Shown here: in pieces, positions 16,432 to 17,979 of the stretch
How the letters are laid out: every line of letters begins with the position of its first letter
Position numbering within the stretch: the stretch's first letter is position 1
Source: CAZOWW01 sp964583765
GTDB taxonomy: Bacteria > Actinomycetota > Actinomycetes > Actinomycetales > Kineosporiaceae
Assembly: GCA_964583765.1 (NCBI GenBank)
Contig: CAZOWW010000116.1
Location: forward strand, 1-17,979
Length of the DNA stretch: 17,979 bases
Direction: 5' to 3'
The notes under the pieces: model-generated
The model's database searches: none
What the model saw: only the letters and a program-made list of their open reading frames with translations
Told to the model about the DNA's origin: nothing
Made by a program: the position numbers and the translations under genes

Positions 16432-16711
16432 GTACTTCGACGCGCAGGTTGTTCAAGGCCACTTCTGATCCTCTTCTCAGGTGACTGTGCCTCGCGTGGT
16501 GGGATGGGCGGGGCTCGGGATCCACCCGCGAACCCGCAGGTGGGCGCCCCGCAACGTCCGGGCTCGCGCGACGAGCGGCGCGTGCCGTCTCTCCGGCGGT
16601 AGGAAGCCGGGTGGGTGTGTCGTTCGACACAGTGGGCTCCGGGGCCTCCTGCGTCGCTTCGTGAAGCGATTCTGACTCGCTGTTCCGGTGGCAATCCGGT
16701 CGTCGGATGAC

Positions 16712-16717
16712 CACACT
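16712..16717 (+). promoter_or_regulatory. Possible -10 element for the MerR-type gene (weak)
   Basis: CACACT lies six bases before the ATG at 16724, and no Shine-Dalgarno is present, which suggests a leaderless mRNA. It lacks the first T of TANNNT. A poor -35 (TGGCAA) is 17 bases upstream. The palindrome TGTGCACA overlaps the start. Confidence 0.3.
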
Positions 16718-16723
16718 GTGCAC

Positions 16724-17979
16724 ATGGCGACGGAGCAGGGTGGCGGAGGCGTGCCCGGTGCCTGTCCCGAGCCGGTGTTCTCGGTCGCCGCGGTGGCCCG
16801 CCGGCTCGGCGTCGCACCCTCCACGCTGCGCACCTGGGACCGGCGCTACGGGTTGGGACCGTCCGCCCACGTCGCGGGCGCCCACCGCCGGTACGCCATC
16901 GCGGACCTCGACCGACTGATCGTCATGCGCAGGCTCACCCTCGACGGCGTGCCGCCGGCCGAGGCGGCGCGGCTGGCCCTGTCCGGGACCGCCGTCCGAG
17001 AGGTGAGCGGTCGTGCCGATTTCCCGCCCGACGGCCAGACCTCCTCCGGTGCGGGCGTTGACCCCGGGTGGACCGAGCCCGAAGGCCTTTCCTCCGGGAC
17101 GGCCATGGACCCAGTCCCGCCCGTCGGGGCGGCCATGGACCCAGTCCCGCCCGTCGGGACGGCCATGGACCCAGTCCCGCCCGTGACCCCACGGATCGAG
17201 GTGGTCCTGCGACGCCAGCCTCCCGAGGCCTCGGTACCCGGGCCGCGTCCTGCGGTATCGCCCCGTGGTGGCTCCTCCCGGACGGGGAGCGCCCCTGCGG
17301 GCCCTCCGCGTGCGTCCGCGGGCCCCACGGGCCCCGGTACGGCGGGGGTACGGCCGGTGCCGATCTCCCCGGGCGTCGTCCGCCTGCCGGTCTCCCCGGG
17401 AAGGGCTCCGACATCCGGCCCGGGAGACGGGTCGTCGAGTCCGACGGGTGTTTCCGTCCCCCCGGATGCCGCTCCCGCCAGATCCCCCGGGACCGCGGGG
17501 CCGTCCGGCATGTCGCGGTACGGAGGTCGGCGCCCGCTCGGGCGTGCCGGCGCCGTAGGTGCCGCGGGCGCTCCCTGGGGGGCCCGCCCCGTACCGCCGG
17601 TACCCGGCATCCCCGCCGCGCGAGGCCTCGCTCGGGCCGCCATGTGCTTGGACTGCGAGGCGGTCACGCGGCTGGTCCAGGAGTCGGTGCGCCATCACGG
17701 TGTCGTGCGCAGTTGGGAGTCCCTGGTCGTCCCCGTGCTCCAGACCCTCGGCGACCGCCAGACCCCGTCCGGGGAGGGCGTGGCGGTCGAGCACGCCTTC
17801 TCCGAGGCGCTCCTGAGCCTGTTCAGCGCGCTCGCGTTGCAGAGGCGTCCACGGACCGGGCGTCCGGTGCTGCTGGCCTGCCCCGAGGGCGACCAGCACT
17901 CGTTGCCCCTGTACGCGCTGGCGGCGGCCCTGGCCGAGGAGGAGGTGCCCACGCGCATGCTCGGCGCGGGGTTGCCCTG
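16724..17979 (+). CDS. MerR-family regulator with C-terminal cobalamin-binding-like domain, 3'-truncated by window edge
   Basis: Transcription regulator, at least 418 residues. No stop occurs before the end of the window. Residues 18-88 are a MerR winged helix: FSVAAVARRLGVAPSTLRTW (19-38), DRRYGL and GAHRRYAIADLDRLIVMRRL (52-71). Residues about 90-305 are a Pro/Gly/Ala/Ser-rich linker with three 10-residue repeats (126-155). From 307 a helical-bundle plus B12-binding arrangement like CarH/LitR begins: W328 in VRSWESLVVPVLQTLG, VAVEH (Glu356-His357), and CPEGDQHSLPLYAL with His392 in the DxH axial-ligand position. Gln346 occupies the place of the cap Trp of CarH. The real ligand is therefore uncertain: adenosylcobalamin, another cobalamin or none. 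The start is the ATG nearest the HTH without a competing ribosome site. The gene is divergent from whiB. Confidence 0.85.
   Translation, partial: MATEQGGGGVPGACPEPVFSVAAVARRLGVAPSTLRTWDRRYGLGPSAHVAGAHRRYAIADLDRLIVMRRLTLDGVPPAEAARLALSGTAVREVSGRADFPPDGQTSSGAGVDPGWTEPEGLSSGTAMDPVPPVGAAMDPVPPVGTAMDPVPPVTPRIEVVLRRQPPEASVPGPRPAVSPRGGSSRTGSAPAGPPRASAGPTGPGTAGVRPVPISPGVVRLPVSPGRAPTSGPGDGSSSPTGVSVPPDAAPARSPGTAGPSGMSRYGGRRPLGRAGAVGAAGAPWGARPVPPVPGIPAARGLARAAMCLDCEAVTRLVQESVRHHGVVRSWESLVVPVLQTLGDRQTPSGEGVAVEHAFSEALLSLFSALALQRRPRTGRPVLLACPEGDQHSLPLYALAAALAEEEVPTRMLGAGLP
17099..17184 (+). repeat. Three tandem 30-bp repeats inside the MerR-type gene
   Basis: Units at 17099-17128, 17129-17158 and 17159-17184 (the last matches for 26 bases). 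They differ only at the first base (A, G, A). They encode TAMDPVPPVG, AAMDPVPPVG and TAMDPVPPVT. The period is a multiple of three, so copy-number change keeps the frame. Near-identity at silent positions implies recent duplication. Confidence 0.95.

Larger units (their letters stand above)
16148..16723. other. 576-bp intergenic region between divergent whiB and MerR-type gene
   Basis: No supportable protein gene. It contains the long whiB leader (16148-16395), the candidate whiB promoter (16402-16431), GTTCAAG direct repeats at 16426-16432 and 16451-16457, and the palindromes AAGTACTT (16430-16437), TCGCTTC-GT-GAAGCGA (16654-16669) and TGTGCACA (16717-16724, over the downstream start codon). 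Bases around 16400-16480 are visibly less GC-rich than the surroundings. An eight-codon open frame (minus, 16217-16191) lies in the whiB leader. The open frames on either strand across 16480-16700 have no recognisable protein features. Confidence 0.6.

Noticed and set aside
16481..16675. Small plus-strand ORF of 64 codons upstream of the MerR-type gene
   Set aside because: Arg-rich composition typical of off-frame GC-rich DNA, and no recognisable feature.
16412..17899. 495-codon minus-strand frame antisense to the MerR-type gene
   Set aside because: No domain features; the plus-strand frame has a clear MerR helix-turn-helix and sensor motifs.

Overview
The window is very GC-rich, densely coded bacterial chromosome. 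Gene content and order (glmM, coaA, glmS, nnr, alr, alpha/beta-hydrolase, tsaE, tsaB, rimI, tsaD, methyltransferase, groES, groEL, whiB) point to an actinobacterium. Evidence includes a WhiB-family protein, CIRCE-controlled groESL with a His-rich GroEL tail, frequent GTG starts and leaderless-type promoters. The alr-tsaE-tsaB-rimI-tsaD-groESL-whiB order resembles the M. tuberculosis region around groEL1/whiB3. The order Micrococcales is plausible but not proven. No mobile element, tRNA, rRNA or CRISPR array was seen.

Layout. Bases 1-1062 hold the 3' part of glmM (+). coaA (-) converges on it and is divergent from glmS (+). After a 160-bp gap without acpS comes the bifunctional NAD(P)HX repair gene nnr, then alr, a membrane-anchored alpha/beta-hydrolase, tsaE, tsaB, rimI and tsaD, all on +. 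Two of these junctions are 4-base GTGA overlaps (alr/hydrolase and tsaB/rimI). A strong hairpin separates tsaD from a convergent THUMP-like SAM methyltransferase (-). The methyltransferase is divergent from groES-groEL, whose promoter has a CIRCE operator on each side. Two terminator hairpins follow groEL, one of them serving the convergent whiB (-). A 576-bp intergenic region then separates whiB from a divergent MerR/cobalamin-domain regulator that runs off the right edge.

Functional themes. Cell-wall precursor supply: GlmS makes glucosamine-6-P, GlmM isomerises it to glucosamine-1-P, and Alr supplies D-alanine. Cofactor upkeep: CoaA for CoA, Nnr for damaged NAD(P)H. tRNA t6A modification: TsaE, TsaB, TsaD. 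Then protein N-acetylation (RimI), folding (GroES/GroEL) and redox or developmental regulation (WhiB3/WhiD type).

This is mostly conserved core genome and I see no clear undescribed multi-gene system. The most unusual item is the terminal MerR-type regulator. Its cobalamin-binding-like domain keeps the presumed axial His and the Glu-His pair but has Gln where CarH-type photoreceptors have the cap Trp. A roughly 215-residue low-complexity linker separates its two domains and contains a nearly perfect 30-bp tandem triplication. The whiB leader region and the groES-groEL intergenic hairpin are the next most interesting signals.
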